Source: Plasmopara viticola
Taxonomy: Eukaryota; Oomycota; Peronosporomycetes; Peronosporales; Peronosporaceae
Direction: 5' to 3'
Assembly (NCBI GenBank): GCA_001695595.3
Contig: MBPM02000033.1
Coordinates: forward strand, 248,001-312,000
DNA: 64,000 nt
Position 1 is the stretch's first letter, and the number at the start of each line of letters is the position of its first letter. A model generated the notes under the pieces. That model did not search any database. It worked only from the letters and a program-made list of their open reading frames with translations, and was not told the origin of the DNA. The position numbers and the translations under genes are program-made. Below, piece by piece: positions 38,177 through 48,207 of the stretch.

Positions 38177-39655
38177 CTACGTGTCGAATATTCTTTTCTT
38201 TTTCCAGCCAGCTTCTTCTTCTGTTTCACCATGCCACTGGACAAGCCATTCGGGTTGGCGATTAACTTGTCTCTTCTTCAAAACACGCTGAATGATTTAA
38301 AGCTGATCAGGTGAGTCAATGTCCACAAACATCGACGCTTTGGGGATAGAACGACTAAGGAACTTGTCTGGTGTCGGCTCGTACTTCGACAATACATCGA
38401 CATCGAAGGTCGGATTAATTCTCTTCATGCTTGGTGGCAACTTGAGTTTTGCCACCTTGGGATTTATCATCTTGATGATTTCATATGGCCCAACTTTTCT
38501 TGCTGCAAATTTCGCTCGTTTATTTTCCATATATTTGGCAGCATGTCTTAGAGAATTTCTTCGAGTATCTAGCATGACTAGATCTCCAACTTGACATTCA
38601 ACTTGATGTACAATACGTTTCTGATCATAATACTGCTTTTGAGTGGCTTGAGCTTTGAGTAGATTCTTTCGTGCTTGTTTAATTATCTTTTGTCTTTTTT
38701 CCACGAACTCTTTAGCCTGAACATCAATTTTCACTTTCGAATCATTACCACATATTCCTTTTTGCCAAGGAGAACGTTTTTCTCTCCCGGTGTCAATCTC
38801 AAATGGAGAATATCCAGTAGATGCACTGACAAGCGTTGAATGAGCATATTCGATGGTGCCTAAGTAATCGGTACAATCTGTTCCGTGATAGGACACCATA
38901 CATCTAAGTGCATCTTCAACGACTAAGTTTTGTCGTTCCGTTTGTCCATCGGCTTGAGCACAATTTGCTGTTGTCATACTAAGTCGAACACCCATGATTG
39001 CCATCAAAGACTTCCAAAATGATGTAGTGAACTTGCTATCTCTGTCACTGATGATAAATTCAGGTAATTCATGGTGTCGAACTACAGCTTCAAAGAATGC
39101 TTTGGCTGTTGCAGATGCATCATCCTTCGCATGCACTGCAGCGTACTTGGTACGTTTTGACAATTTGTCGACAACAGTTAGAATGGCATCAAAGCCATTT
39201 GAAACAGGTTTTCCAGTTATAAAATCCATTGACACAACACGCCAGCATTGCTCAGGTATTGGGATTGGCATAAGTAATCCAATTTTTTGTTGATTGTCAT
39301 GTTTCCAGCGTGTAAAAGTTTCACACGTCTTGACATATTCCCTGATATCATTTTGTAATGTCTTCCAATAATACCACTGTGTAACTCGCAAAAAAGTTCT
39401 GCGATTGCCAGGATGAGCAGTTATAGCAGAGTCATGATATTGCGAAATGACTTGAGCTCGCAAACGATCGTTGTTCGGCACACAAAGTCTTGCAACTTTG
39501 TTGGAAGTACGTAGAAACAATAATTTGTCATGTTTGATGAACAATGTGTCAGTATCAGACTTCGTCCATAAGTCTTGAAACTCAGGATCATTGGCATAAC
39601 CTTGATGGAACATTTTGCGGACATCTGGCAACATCTCGATATATATAAGATGCAA
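38177..39655 (-). pseudogene. Gypsy integrase with C-terminal chromodomain, interrupted
   Basis: The integrase core has the D,D-35-E residues: D in SMDFITG, D in ISDRDSKFT and E in GQTERQN. The N-terminal zinc site has two histidines (HDSAITAHPGNRR), but its cysteine pair reads CETF, so the second Cys is replaced by Phe. The main frame ends at TAA 38297-38299. The same frame continues beyond it with QPEWLVQWHG and AGWKKK, a chromodomain, to TAG 38177-38179. Chromodomains steer integration towards particular chromatin marks. The premature stop removes the chromodomain from the protein. Confidence 0.9.
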
Positions 39656-39658
39656 TCA

Positions 39659-40417
39659 TTACTGCAGCAACTTGAAGTGACTCAGGCCCCTCCCGACGCA
39701 GAGTTGGACCAGATGGTGAAAACGGGAACCTCGAGCTTGACACTTAGCATCACATTCATGAAATTCGATTGTTGAAGGAGCGCATTCGTCTGGTCGACGC
39801 GACAAAGCATCAGCGACGACATTAAAAGCACCATTGATGTCATGAATTGTGAAAGTATACTGGGAAAATGCTGTCAAATATCTTGCCAATTTAGGGGACA
39901 CTTTAGGATGATGAAGCAGCCATGAGCATGCACTACTATCCGTGGATATTTCGAATTGAAGACAGTAAAGATAATAACGCCATTGGTCGAGACCAGCTTT
40001 TATTGCAAAAAATTTCTTTTCATTTGCCGGCCGATTAACTTCTTGAACACCAAGCTTCTTAGAATAGAAAGCAACAGGATGATCATGACCATTTACAAAT
40101 TGCGAAAGTACACCACCAATGCACAATCCTGACGCATCTGTAGTGAGTACGAAAGGGCGTGAGAAATTAGGTAAGGTGAGTACTGGTGCAGACTGCAAAG
40201 CAGACTTTAGACTAGCAATAGCACGATCTTGGTCTTTCTCCCAAGTCCACTGTATGTCCTTCTTCACAAGCTTGCTTAATGGCAAAATAATTTGAGCAGA
40301 TTGATGAATAAAGCGACGATAGTAACCAGCTAAGCCAAGAAAACTTTGAAGATCTTTAGTCAAAGATGGCACTGGCCATTTAGCAATTGCTTCTGTTTTG
40401 GAATTATCAACAGACAA
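39659..40417 (-). pseudogene. Gypsy RNase H region
   Basis: This is the connection and RNase H segment: FLGLAGYYRRFI (the junction motif after RT), then FVLTTDASGLCIGGVLSQ with the first catalytic Asp, and the downstream NVVADALSRR typical of Ty3/gypsy. It is separated from RT by an in-frame TAA at 40418-40420. It ends 3 bases before the integrase frame and in a different reading frame, so a frameshift lies near 39657. Confidence 0.9.
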
Positions 40418-41226
40418 TTATTTCCGTGAAACAGTATGACCCAAAAAGCTGACTTCTTCGAGTGCAAATTTACACTTACCGATATGAGCATAAAGCTCTT
40501 CTTTTCGCAAGATACGAAACACAGTTGAAAATGAACTAAGTGTCAGCGTAAGTGTGTGAAAACACACAAATATCATCCAAGTATACGACAACAAATGGAA
40601 AATTTCCAAATAGAACTCGCATGAGTCGTGACCAAACTCCTGGCATTCCTGCAAGACCCATTGGTGCAACACACCATTGATAGATTTCATTACTTGTACG
40701 AAATGCGGTATACTTCTTGCTGTTTGGATGATTGCGCATTTGATGATAACCTTGCGCCAAATCATTCACAGTAAAATAACAGTTTCCATGCATCTTATCC
40801 AACAGTTCGTCAATGCGTAGCAAGGGAATCTTTGGAACAATGGTTTGAGAGTTGACGTACCGAAAATCAATAGCCCATCGCAACAATATGTTTGCGTTAC
40901 CGGATCAAATCCATTCGGAGCGTGAAACACTTGTTCCTGTCTTCGGATCCTTCTTTGGTATACCAAATATATTGGATACCCAATGCGAGTCAGATAATTC
41001 AATCCAACCGAGTGATAGGTTTTCATCAGCAAATTTCTGATGCATCTTGTTCCACTTGTGATAGACGAAAAGGTGGTCGGTTACTTGGCTGAGCTCCTGG
41101 TTTCATGGTCATTTCGAACTCTACCGAACGATGTGGTGGTAAAGCATCTGGAAATTTCTTTGGAAAATCGTCTTGGAATAAATCCATCAAAGATTGAAGT
41201 TTTGGCTCTTTTTGCTCTTCATCCAC
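40418..41226 (-). pseudogene. Gypsy reverse transcriptase, frameshifted
   Basis: The recognisable order is LPPHRSVEFEM (start of RT), a WAIDFRYVNSQT block, FTVNDLAQGYHQM carrying the first catalytic Asp, and VVVYLDDICVFSH with the YxDD box. The segments lie in three frames, with shifts near 41030, 40890 and 40560, and the domain runs into TAA 40418-40420. RT copies the element RNA into DNA; this copy is inactive as it stands. Confidence 0.9.
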
Positions 41227-41299
41227 AAAGGCTTGACAAATTTTAGTACGGTGAACTTCTTCATATTTTGCTTTTTTTAATTTTTCTGAAACTCTGACG

Positions 41300-41674
41300 C
41301 GGAAATAATTTCATGTTCAATTGGAGGGTCAGGTTGATTATCGCTTGTATTGAATGAGACTTGATGCGTTCGCCAGTGTATGATTGGTTCATGAGCTCTA
41401 AACCACAGTTTCCCCAAAAGAACATCGTGAGAACTACTATTCATTGGCCATTCCATGACCGAAACGTCTTACAAATGATTTCCATCAAAAGATATATCTA
41501 CAAACCGTTGTTTAAATTTCTTCGTAATAGTGTTGCTGCCGTCGAAACGAGTAACGTGAATTACTTCCTCGGAATGGACATTTTGTAAAAGTCCTGGCTT
41601 GACCACATTACACGTGGCGCCTGAATCTAGCATAATATTGACAGCATGTTCATCAAGAATTCCTTGCTTGATGA
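41300..41674 (-). pseudogene. Gypsy aspartic protease region, degenerate
   Basis: The minus strand around 41600-41645 reads HAVNIMLDSGATC, containing the D-S/T-G active site of retroviral-type aspartic proteases. Downstream, blocks such as SSHDVLLGKLWF are still legible, but in-frame stops follow. The protease cleaves the polyprotein. Confidence 0.75.
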
Positions 41675-42997
41675 TTAAATCGTTTCCCCGATAGGTTGCA
41701 ATAGCTTCACTGAGTGTTGTGATATCTTTATAAGACGTTGTAGCAATCGTTTCTTCTTGAACAGATTCATTTCGAAGGAGTTGATATTTGTGCGATTATG
41801 ATTTCGATTATCATGATTGTAGTTGCCTTGTTGTCTGTTCTTGCGCTTATAACATTGTTGAATAGTATGACCATGTTTCTTGCGGAATAAACACTTGGGC
41901 TTATTTGGACGACGATTATTTTGATAGCGATTCTGATATCGGGATGACCTTTGAAAAGGACAAGCATGGTCAATTTCCATAGGTTTAGGTCCATTAGACG
42001 GCTGTGTCACTGGTAGTGGACCAGGACGCGAAATACGTGGTGCTTGACTTGCATAGCCACTTGAAATATTTGAATGAGCGCGTTCGAAATCGAGAGCGAC
42101 TGTGACCGCCGCTGATAAAGTTTCGCAACGTTGATACTGAACTTCTTCTCTTGTTCTTTGCCGTAATCCTCTTTGAAATATATATTATTTGGTCAATCTC
42201 CGTCATGTTAGATATTTGCGAAACAAGTTGTCGAAAAAAAATCGCAACGTAATCAGGTAAATCTTTACAACTCTCTTGTCTCAATTGATGCAATTCGTCA
42301 CGTAAACGATATTGCAAATCCGTCGGTACAAATTCTTTATCCAAAGCAACGAAAAATTCATCTACCGTATTAAATTCATGCTGATGAAGCACAAACCTTT
42401 GCGCTGCTGCTCCTCGCAAAGTTGTTCCAAGTACTGCGATAATATGTTTCGCTCAATTCGTTCCTTGCGCCAAGAAATAATTCTCCAAGTTGTCCAATAG
42501 AGGCGAGCAGACTCATCACTTCTCCCACTATAGTTTGGCAACTTCAATCCATCAACTTTAACTTTACTCTCCAATTGTTTCTGACTTGATTTCTCGATAA
42601 TTTTTTGTTGTTTATTCCTAACTTGCATAAGATGTTGCATAATCTGGTTCATAGATGGTTCGGCCATGATGAATGAAGTAAAAAAAAGCAAAACTTAATT
42701 TTTAACTTTAACCAGATCTCTTAAATTGTAGTGTAAATCTTTGACGAAAATCCGTTCGACTTCTTGGTGTACAGTGTCGACTTCTTGGAGAGGATCGGAG
42801 AGAGACTTGCCTTGATTGGGGAAAATTTCTTATTCTTTAGTGAGACGCTTGGAAAGGAGCGAAGCGATTCGACGAGACTTTTTAACAGAATGGATGAGAT
42901 CTTGCGCCGTTGTTGAAGCTTTGTCACCAGAGTCGAAGACGAAAGCTTGTTCACAATCAAAGAGAATTTCCGATTCAGCACGGCGCTTCTTGCCCAT
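41675..42997 (-). pseudogene. Gypsy gag with altered zinc knuckle
   Basis: A candidate start is ATG 42997, giving a basic beginning (MGKKRRAESEILFD). This frame meets TAA at 42830-42832. The gag core is legible at 42691-41994 in two frames (EFFVALDKEFVP, LRDELHQLRQ). The nucleocapsid knuckle at about 41870-41915 reads CLFRKKHGHTIQQC: a CX2CX4HX4C motif in which the second Cys is Arg (codon CGC, one transition from TGC). Gag packages the element RNA. Confidence 0.8.
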
Positions 42998-43330
42998 AGA
43001 ACGTGCACGACTGATTTGGGCCTACTTTCTTTCAACGAAGCTACTGACTCAAGTTAAGGAGTGACAAAATGTGGGTCGGCTTGTGCGCACACGAATTAAA
43101 CCTTTCGAAATGGATAAACTGCTTCGACTAGCCAAGTCGGGTCCAACCTCAATACCCAACTGAGTGACTCTATCTGCAAAAGCAGGCTCTCAGAATAATG
43201 GGCAGATATTGAAAACCAAACACTCGACCATTTTCCACAGCGCTTCCAAAAGGATGGGGCGGAAAAAGGACAGCAAATACCCAAGGGACAGTGATACCCA
43301 AACGAGGAACTTGACGACGAGAAAGCACGA

Positions 43331-43346
43331 CCGACAAGTGCTACCA
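43331..43346 (-). promoter_or_regulatory. Primer-binding site of the gypsy element
   Basis: Two bases inside the 5' LTR the minus strand reads TGGTAGCACTTGTCGG. It begins with TGG, complementary to the CCA end of a tRNA, as expected for the primer-binding site. The primer tRNA was not identified. Confidence 0.65.
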
Positions 43347-43348
43347 CT

Positions 43349-43671
43349 TGAGAGGATCTGGGTGTTGGTAGGCGGTGTTGAACTGTAGGTTGTAGGTTGA
43401 CTTGTAGGTTGACTTGTATATTTGTGGCGAACTAAGAAGTGAGATTATTTCTTAGACTGATTTCCAACTTATATGTAACCTATCCTATTTCTTTTCTACA
43501 TGAAGTCATTCCTCCTAGTACGTCGCCTTTCCTATTAACTAATATGGATATATGTATCATCTCTCCTTGAATGTGGGTTAACTTTGTTTACGAAAATATA
43601 TAGAATGTTTGTAACCTACATTCACTGACATTCTAAAATGGTTCTAGAACATGTGAGTTTGGTTCTTTACA
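43349..43671 (-). repeat. 5' LTR of the gypsy element
   Basis: 323 bp, TGAGAGGATCTGGGTG at one end and TTACA at the other on the plus strand. It is the homologue of 37781-38113 and, for a minus-strand element, the promoter-bearing LTR. Confidence 0.93.
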
Positions 43672-44183
43672 GGTATGCTAGAACAAAAATTGGATAAAAT
43701 TTATCGAAGATTGGATCGACGATGTTATAATGATTTGGTCGTCATACGAGGTATAGTCGCACCCAAACTTGATAATCTGATTAATTGAAGGAACTATAAT
43801 GAGTCAACATTGACCGATACGATAAAGCTTGACGGTAGCTCTCCAATTGAATAATTTCACAAATAAGGGATCGGACATAGCTGATTTGAGGCTATGTAGC
43901 GTTGTGAAAGTGAAGAAATAAAGCGTCTGTGCCAATTTGGCCAAAAGGACAAATAAGCAGGAGCAGGCTGGCTGTAGGATTCAGGAACGAAGCGCTGTCA
44001 TATATCAACCTATCGATTTGGTTAAGTAGCTTGGTGCGTCGCCTGTAAACTTCTACACGGCGCAAACCTTCCCTTTAAAAACTGACAGAAGGTATTGTTT
44101 CAGCCAGCATCATAGATTTCAAGAGCCAACAGGGAAGCATCTCCGCTGACAGGTACACAATATGAGCGACCCACACGGGAATT
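43672..44183. other. Non-coding stretch right of the gypsy element
   Basis: No open frame of note and no recognisable domain. This is the right flank of the insertion. Confidence 0.45.
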
Positions 44184-44236
44184 GGAATTTAAACCCGTTG
44201 GTTAACGGTCTGATGCGGAGTGTGCGATCGTGGCTA
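44184..44236 (-). ncRNA. tRNA-like Pol III promoter pair (tRNA relic or SINE head)
   Basis: On the minus strand TAGCCACGATCG (44236-44225) fits the A-box pattern and GGTTTAAATTCC (44195-44184) fits the B-box pattern, 29 nt apart as in tRNA genes. The bases after the B box (CCCGTGTGGGTCGC) look like a tRNA 3' half. However, the T-loop is too long, and the seven bases before the A box do not pair with a 3' acceptor. It is therefore a decayed tRNA or a tRNA-derived SINE rather than a working tRNA. Confidence 0.4.
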
Positions 44237-47178
44237 CGCAAAGTTTGCAAAACTCTACCCACATTAATATTGCTTGTGCGCTAATGTTCCATGTGACAGC
44301 CTCTTGTGCCATGTGACAAGTTGTATCCTTACATTCATGTTTGTGTCAGACCCCGAGAATGCACCATAATTGAAGGCTAGGCAGGTAACGCTTAAGATTG
44401 TCAAGTTAGAATGAGCTCTGCGGATCATTCAGTTTGCTGCATAGACACTTGTTAAACAGCATGAGTCAAGAATGTCATGTTTGCGGGAGATCGAGCTGCG
44501 AAAAAGTTGTAGGTTTTGGGCTATTAAGTCGAAAGGGAGGAATGTAGTGGGGTTACACGTACCCAATGCAGAGCACACGAGCCGGTGTAGTCGTATTGTT
44601 ATAGTCAAACTTAGTCGTGCCTCAACCATCATTAAGAAGGCAGATAATGGAGAGGCTTAGAACACGTATTGTATGCTTGTAAGCTCAAATTACCATGTAA
44701 TACAATTTTCCCAGCTGGGAAAAACTGCTATAAATTGAAACGTGATTCAATTTTACATTCTCTTGTTGTCAGACACATATACCAATATGCGACTCTGAGT
44801 ATAGCTTTCTCCAAGCACAGAGCTTTGTCTAATAATACATTGCTTCACTAAAGCCTTTACAGATCTTGATTGGCTATTTTGCGTCTTACAAAGACAATGT
44901 CGAGACCCTCTATATCAACCATAATACTTCCACCCTTGACCGGGTTCAAACGTGCGTCCAGCAATTCTTTAAAACGTCCCCAGCGCTCGAACTTGACAAG
45001 GCGAGCAGTCTGGGCGATATCAGATTGACTGAGAATGGCCCACATAGCCACCGCCATATTAGACACAAAGCTTAAGAGCAAAGTACCCGTAAGTTTATGC
45101 ACTTTTTGCATCCGATTGGTCTTGCAGATCTATGCGAAGAAATAAACTTTTTGTTGTAGCTTGGACACTGTGCGATATAAAATCCTGAAACTGCCTTGAA
45201 GAAGCCACAAATTGACTGTCGAGGTCAAAGCCAAGCGCAAGCCTAAGCGTGAATGCAGCTCTTCAAACAAAAAGTGTCAAGTCGAGGCGGAAGTGACCTC
45301 CGCCCTTCGGCTCTTCTTGATTGCCAGTGTTGACAGTACTTCGATGAACGGCGCGTTGTGTAGCAAAGTCAATCCACGGGCGCCATCAGAGTTTCGTAGT
45401 GATTGCCTCGCAAGTCTCTTGGAAGACGCTTGGTTGGATCTAGGATGACAGCCAAAAGACCATTGTGATCTAGATAGAAAAGCATTAATTCACTGATAAA
45501 ATTCACGAATTCTTTTTTGTTTTATTATTAGCATTCGAGCAAGTAGTGATCGTGAGCTTGAGCAACATTTAATTAAGCCACGATCGGAAGAGAAAGATCA
45601 ATATTTCTATGTAAGCACAATCCTTTTTTTTTCGAGGCACTGCGAGCCCTACTCCACTGCTTTTTTTTCCTGACTTGCTTTTAGAGGTAAAGCTAGCGTG
45701 TATCTACATTGCTCATCTTCACGGTAGTTCAATAATTAAACAAGTTATTTAACTGTGGATTTCTGAGTCAACTGTACCAAAAAGTGGTATTTTGGGTAGG
45801 TGATCGGTGGGGAACGAAATCGGAAAAAGCGAATCGAGTATGGAACCAGCGTCCGCTACGTTGGTGGGGATCTCATGGATCTCCTCGTACAAGTTGTGTA
45901 GAAATCGGAGCAGATTTGGTGGAGATGTGCGACCTCAAAGAGGCCATACGAACCTATGATTGACATGCCTGCCGGATAAAAGATATCATTTTTTCGAGAG
46001 TCACCATTAATTTATGCAACAATTGTGTATGACACGTATAAACACTACCTACGAGCATCAAGAGTCTGCTTCCGTCGATTCTTAAGACTGCTGAACTTTG
46101 CCTTGAGCTGACTGTCAGATAGCCCACCCTCACTGTACGTGGAGCGATACACAGCGAGCATATGCTTTGGAAATGTGTCGCGCCGCACGCGATCCGGGTC
46201 AATTTGAATGGCAAATCTTCGGCGCGAAGCCGCAAACCGAACGTTTATATTAAGTATGCCGGGTTTTTTAGACTTTTCATGTTGATGAGGCATGTCATCG
46301 AGCATCCAGATGTCGCCCAAATTTGGAGCGATAGCTTCACGTCACCGATGATAACTCGGAAACAAAAGCAGATTGCGGCGATGTAGAGCATGCGTCAGAC
46401 TCATGAGACGCAGCCGCATCCAGTGGTGCATTAATTTGGCGAATCTAAGCTTTTGCCGTATTCACGAATCGGTGACTACCCCCCGTTTTCGGTACAGTTG
46501 ACTCAGAAATCCATGGTTAGAAATAGCTCTATTGGTCGTACCTGACCAAAGATATAGATGCTCCTAGCATTCCGCGCATGAATTCACAATCGCAGATGCG
46601 ATTCAAGAAGTGGCTCAAGATACATCGCCAGCAAGCGCCGTAAATTTAGATGGCGATTGCAGCATCAACGGAGGTGTTGGGCGGTCGAAATGGGTGTTCC
46701 GCTGTTGTGTCGACGCACCACTAGCCAAATTTTGATCGTTAGCGACGGCAAATTGTCTTGTGTTCCAGTATGCGACAGAGGCTATCGACATTAGAGTTCT
46801 CTGTGCCATCGCGTACACGTTATGGCCAAGCCGTACGTGTGCCCTAGCAAACGCTTATGTGGTCTACCGATCCTTCCTGAAATCTGTATATGCACGCACC
46901 AGTATGAGGTAAAAAGCAAAGCGAAATTATCTGTTTTCTCAGGTGTCTCGTCACACCACCATCTCAGTTCTGCACAAAAAGCTGGTTTTATGCTAAAAGA
47001 CCTTCTATATCTTAATGTACTCTAACTTTTGGTTGCATGTAAAAGTATTGAGACAATCGCAAAGAAAATTTCAGCCATATGTTTATTGTGATGTGAGACT
47101 ATAATAATCTAGTGGTATGCAGTACATCTACTAACCTCTCTTTTATTAAAGCAGCTAACAATATAATAAGTGAAGCAC
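44237..47178. other. Mostly non-coding stretch upstream of the CTFxP-like gene
   Basis: No clear gene. The most protein-like frames are 44857-45111 (-), 45212-45448 (+, basic start) and 46045-46320 (-, with DPDRVRRDTFPKHMLAVYR), none with a recognised domain. The last could be a decayed exon. Confidence 0.35.
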
Positions 47179-48072
47179 ATGACGGCAGTTGATGCGCCAG
47201 AACTCGCCGCTGCTGAAGTATCATCGCCTAAGCCTGAACTGATGCGCCGCAAGATTGGCTTGGCGAACGCAGGCGATGAAGAATGCGAGCTGCCTACGGT
47301 TTACGAGCTGATGCAAGAGGTTAAAAGACTGCAGCATCGCATCGGTGACGACCAAAGCTCGTTTGCGGACGACGGCGCCATTGATGACACATTCGAGCTA
47401 AAAAAGATCTGTACGACAAGCGGATTAGCCCATAGCTTGTCAAGACCTGGTATTAACTCAGGACGCAAAGTTGCTACCAATGTCGGTAACATGTCACCGT
47501 ACAAGAACGTCGGAGGAATTCCACGCGGTGAGTTTGGACTGAAGACCCCACCCAAAAAAAGACGAGAAAATTGCACATCAATTGCCCCTCACACAATGCC
47601 ACAACCCACGCGTGTGGCAGCGCTAACGCGCGAAAATATTTCGCTGTTGCCGAAATCAAGGGAACAAGTTTATCCTGGTTCCGTATGCGGCTCGCAAAAG
47701 TCGCGTACAAGCATTCGGACGGATGGTGGTGCTGTTTTCTCACGTTTATACCAACCCGATTTCTATAAGACCCGCGCAGAGAAGTATAAAACTATGCGCG
47801 ACCGCCGTGAGAGTCTCGACTGCTCCTTTACGCCACGTACTAATAGACGTGGTTCCACGTCGCCTCAAGGATCAATTGGCTCAAGCTCTCAAGCGTCAAT
47901 GACGTCGACTAAGACGGATGTCGTGAATGTGTCTAGCCGTTTGTATGACCCTGACTACGTGCGTAAGCGCAACGCACGGTTACAGCGCATGCGACAAGAA
48001 CGCGAGATGCGTGAGTGCACTTCTTCGCCCGCAATAAACGCGAATGCGAAGGCAAGTCGCAAGAAAGTATAG
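47179..48072 (+). CDS. Protein with duplicated RLYxPD...CTFxP-like repeats
   Basis: ATG 47179 is preferred over an upstream GTG at 47170; the protein has 297 residues. A short helical segment near residues 38-55 (VYELMQEVKRLQHRIG) may form a coiled coil. The C-terminal third carries two copies of one motif. Copy 1, about 188-222, runs from SRLYQPDFYKTRAEKY to CSFTPRTN. Copy 2, about 253-287, runs from SRLYDPDYVRKRNARL to CTSSPAIN. Each is RLYxPD, then a charged helix rich in Arg and Glu, then C-[ST]-x-x-P-x-x-N. Similar LY...CTFxPxI repeats occur in proteins of flagellated protists, several of them linked to cilia or flagella (recollection, not a search). It is intact and single-exon, with a basic linker (PPKKRR) that could be a nuclear signal. 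The molecular function is unknown. Confidence 0.7.
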   Translation: MTAVDAPELAAAEVSSPKPELMRRKIGLANAGDEECELPTVYELMQEVKRLQHRIGDDQSSFADDGAIDDTFELKKICTTSGLAHSLSRPGINSGRKVATNVGNMSPYKNVGGIPRGEFGLKTPPKKRRENCTSIAPHTMPQPTRVAALTRENISLLPKSREQVYPGSVCGSQKSRTSIRTDGGAVFSRLYQPDFYKTRAEKYKTMRDRRESLDCSFTPRTNRRGSTSPQGSIGSSSQASMTSTKTDVVNVSSRLYDPDYVRKRNARLQRMRQEREMRECTSSPAINANAKASRKKV

Positions 48073-48207
48073 TCAATTAAACGATGTCAAGAGAGTTAGC
48101 CATCTTAGATTCGACGAGATGAGACCGAACATAGTGTGCGTCACAATAATATCAGAAATGAAGTACCTTATTAATATAATTTGCCACACTTGTCATTATC
48201 GGTTAAG

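Larger units (their letters stand above)
37781..43671 (-). mobile_element. Ty3/gypsy LTR retrotransposon (chromovirus type), defective
   Basis: Two direct terminal repeats, 37781-38113 and 43349-43671, each begin TG and end CA and flank a coding region on the minus strand in the order gag, protease, reverse transcriptase, RNase H, integrase, chromodomain. That order (integrase last) defines Ty3/gypsy. A primer-binding site and polypurine tract sit at the expected inner borders. The LTRs differ in length (333 and 323 bp) and at many positions, so the insertion is not recent. The five bases outside the element (TCTAT on the left, GGTAT on the right) share only TAT, so no clean target-site duplication is visible. 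Several stops and frameshifts interrupt the polyprotein; the copy cannot be autonomous. Confidence 0.95.

Noticed and set aside
38319..39293. Plus-strand ORFs within the gypsy integrase
   Set aside because: Shadows of the minus-strand integrase; the translation has no family resemblance.
37776..43676. Target-site duplication of the gypsy element
   Set aside because: The flanking five bases (TCTAT and GGTAT) match at only three positions, not enough to claim a duplication.
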